A stretch of 64,000 nucleotides of DNA. It comes from Bacteroidota bacterium (lineage in GTDB: Bacteria > Bacteroidota > Bacteroidia > Chitinophagales > Chitinophagaceae). Positions 62,390 through 64,000 of the stretch are shown one piece after another. Location of the stretch: positions 62,001 through 126,000 of the forward strand of contig JAFDXO010000083.1 in assembly GCA_018267925.1 (NCBI GenBank). Reading direction: 5' to 3'. The notes beneath the pieces are model-generated. The model was not told the origin of the DNA. It did no database searches and worked only from the letters and a program-made list of their open reading frames with translations. Both the position numbers and the translations under genes were made by a program. The first letter of the stretch is position 1, and each line of letters begins with the position of its first letter.

Positions 62390-63388
62390 ATGAAGCAATA
62401 CTTACGTTCTTCTGCTTTGATTTTAGCAACTGCACTTGCATTTGCCGCTTGCAAAAAAGAAAGCAAATCCGATGGCATGTTTCCACCGGCTGATTCTACT
62501 AATTCAAAATTGATTCTTAGCAACCTTTTTGGTGGAACCCAAACCTTGACTCCCGTTCAAACTTTTGAGGTGAAAGCAGGCGACACACAAGTTGTACGCA
62601 CGGCTATGAATACAAAGTTGAGTTTCTATAAAAACTCTTTTAAAGACAAGAACGGGAACATCATTATTTCAGGGCAAATTGTTTTGAAAGTAATAGAAAT
62701 GTACAACTCCGGACATGTTGTAGCCAACCGTTCCAGCACCGTTTCATTTGGTCGCCCGATGACCAGTGCCGGACAAATCTATATCAAAGCCTACAGAGGT
62801 GGACAAGAAGTGTTTGCCAATGTTTATGGACTTGGTTTTAATACCGTTGCTACCTCACAAAATCCACCTTTTCAACTGTTTTACGGCAGTAAAATAAATC
62901 CGGATTCAACTGTTACATGGGCAGTAGCACCCAATGGATTGGGAACTATTTCCAGTGCTGCTTTTACAGATACCTCCGTTGTACCGAATGTAAGTTTATA
63001 CCAGTTTGATTCGTGCCGTAACTTTAATTGGGTGGGCGGACATTATTATTATGATTTATCAGGACAACTTCTTACCAATGCTCACATAACTGTAAAGGAT
63101 ACATTTGGACTCAACAAAACCAACACACAATTATTTGTTGTTTTCCCTTCCATTAATGGGGTAAGCTATATGCAACTTTACGATACCGCTATGCATACTT
63201 GGTCGCTTTCGCCAAACTATGAAATTCCCACCAATATGCAGGTTCATTTTGTATCTCTATCATTGGTCAAAGGTTTATATTACTACGACGAACATAAGTT
63301 TGTCAATATAACTTACGGCTATTCAGATACTTTGCGCCCGCAACCCAAAACTTTACCGGATGTGTTGACGGCTTTGAGTAATCTTTAG
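62390..63388 (+). CDS. Lipoprotein of unknown function, 332 residues
   Basis: Signal peptide with lipobox ALAFAACKK (Cys near 21), so it is lipid-anchored; the following KKES lacks the acidic motif linked to surface export in this phylum. The mature part is beta-rich, with repeated short strands and Gly/Ser/Asn turns (AMNTKLSFYKNSFKDKNGN, ISGQIVLKVIEMYNSG, SAGQIYIKAYRGGQEVF). The middle pattern, a sequence of the type (I/V)SG.(I/V).(I/L), looks like a carboxypeptidase-regulatory or similar beta-sandwich repeat, but I do not recognise a family. It stands alone between the lipid kinase and ammonia-lyase genes. Confidence 0.8.
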   Translation: MKQYLRSSALILATALAFAACKKESKSDGMFPPADSTNSKLILSNLFGGTQTLTPVQTFEVKAGDTQVVRTAMNTKLSFYKNSFKDKNGNIIISGQIVLKVIEMYNSGHVVANRSSTVSFGRPMTSAGQIYIKAYRGGQEVFANVYGLGFNTVATSQNPPFQLFYGSKINPDSTVTWAVAPNGLGTISSAAFTDTSVVPNVSLYQFDSCRNFNWVGGHYYYDLSGQLLTNAHITVKDTFGLNKTNTQLFVVFPSINGVSYMQLYDTAMHTWSLSPNYEIPTNMQVHFVSLSLVKGLYYYDEHKFVNITYGYSDTLRPQPKTLPDVLTALSNL

Positions 63389-63497
63389 CTTAGTTTGAGT
63401 TACAAAATTTTTCATCACTCGCAGCGATTTTACTTAGCAGATATTTTATAGATGGTGTTCATTGCTTAAAGCAGATGAATACTTCTGTCAACGATAT

Positions 63498-63505
63498 TAT
63501 CTTTG
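63498..63505 (+). promoter_or_regulatory. Candidate -7 box for the ammonia-lyase gene
   Basis: TATCTTTG, a full match to TAnnTTTG, 20 bases before the ATG at 63526. No TTG at the ideal -33 distance. Confidence 0.4.
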
Positions 63506-63525
63506 CGCAAAACCTATTGTAACGA

Positions 63526-64000
63526 ATGAGTATTTTCTTGGGTGGTCAAACGCTGGATCTTGCGGCGTTTGAACAAATCGTATTGCAACAACAATCCATT
63601 GAGATTAAGCCCGAAACACTGGCAGATGTAGATGATTGCTTCTCCTTTCTCCAAAAATTTTCGGGCGACAAATTGATCTATGGCATCAATACCGGCTTTG
63701 GACCAATGGCTCAATACCGAATCAATGATGAAGATCGAATCGCATTACAATACAACTTGATTCGCTCGCATAGCTCAGGTATGGGTGCACTGCTCTCCGA
63801 ACAGCAATGTCGGGCCACCTTATTGGCTCGCCTAAACACCATGCTATTGGGCTTTTCAGGCATTCACGTTGAATTGATTCAACTCATGACAGCCTTATTA
63901 AATGCAGGGGCTTATCCTGCCATTTATACACATGGCGGCGTGGGCGCAAGTGGCGATCTGGTGCAATTAGCACACTTGGCTCTCGGGCTGATTGGTGAAG
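63526..64000 (+). CDS. Aromatic amino acid ammonia-lyase (tyrosine/histidine type), N-terminal part (runs off right edge)
   Basis: 158 full codons are visible. The MIO-cofactor triad Ala-Ser-Gly is in GGVGASGDLVQLAHLAL near 142-158; upstream are the catalytic Tyr loop LIYGINTGFGPMAQYRI near 50-65 and the substrate-selectivity region YNLIRSHSSGMG near 77-88. From memory these stretches are very close to the characterised tyrosine ammonia-lyase of Flavobacterium johnsoniae, although the Ser-His pair is also that of histidine ammonia-lyases. In Bacteroidota such a gene usually begins the flexirubin/dialkylresorcinol pigment cluster, making p-coumarate from tyrosine. Whether other cluster genes follow cannot be seen here. 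Confidence 0.88.
   Translation, partial: MSIFLGGQTLDLAAFEQIVLQQQSIEIKPETLADVDDCFSFLQKFSGDKLIYGINTGFGPMAQYRINDEDRIALQYNLIRSHSSGMGALLSEQQCRATLLARLNTMLLGFSGIHVELIQLMTALLNAGAYPAIYTHGGVGASGDLVQLAHLALGLIGE

Overview
The window reads as a chromosomal segment of a Bacteroidota bacterium, probably of the Chitinophagales/Sphingobacteriia side (inference). Supporting signs are type IX secretion and gliding genes (gldJ, porU, porV, porT), promoters of the Bacteroidota form TTG-N19-TAnnTTTG, a RND pump fused to its outer-membrane factor, a carbamoyl-phosphate synthase large subunit without its allosteric domain, a short NuoG, and an aromatic amino acid lyase of the type that starts flexirubin synthesis. 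Base composition is moderately AT-rich throughout. No tRNA, rRNA, CRISPR array, transposase or prophage gene was seen.

Region 1 (1-12093, minus strand) is a compact hybrid natural-product line. It holds a 2121-residue A-T-KS-AT-ACP-aminotransferase protein, a 1721-residue C-A-N-methyltransferase-T-TE protein, and the N-terminal part of a phosphopantetheinyl transferase cut by the left edge. Read together they predict a short product: an unusual starter acid, one malonyl extension whose beta-ketone becomes a beta-amine, then an N-methylated glycine-like unit and release by the thioesterase. An intrinsic terminator and a promoter-like box lie between the two synthetase genes. This is the most novel part of the window.

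Region 2 (12245-25169) starts with manC and a class I aminotransferase (plus strand). A long minus-strand run follows: gldJ, a small conserved protein, a CzcA-like RND pump fused to a TolC-like factor, its adaptor, a VIT-type metal transporter, murF and a PaaG-like crotonase.

Region 3 (25425-46827) has porU and porV transcribed away from gldJ, a flippase and a divergent glycosyltransferase, two small unexplained ORFs, mreBCD, carB with a structured leader, porT, a short pterin dehydratase, a YceI protein, a large polytopic membrane protein, queD, an EamA transporter, a MurG-like glycosyltransferase with no ordinary start codon, and a micro-operon of a 49-residue lipoprotein with an 80-residue protein.

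Region 4 (46837-59276) has rpiB and tatC on the minus strand, divergent from the complex I operon nuoABCDEFGHIJKL. The operon has a strong promoter, stem-loops in several spacers, and no nuoM or nuoN after nuoL.

Region 5 (59423-64000) has a fatty acyl desaturase, nadC overlapping a diacylglycerol-kinase-like gene, a lipoprotein of unknown function, and the start of a tyrosine/histidine ammonia-lyase cut by the right edge.
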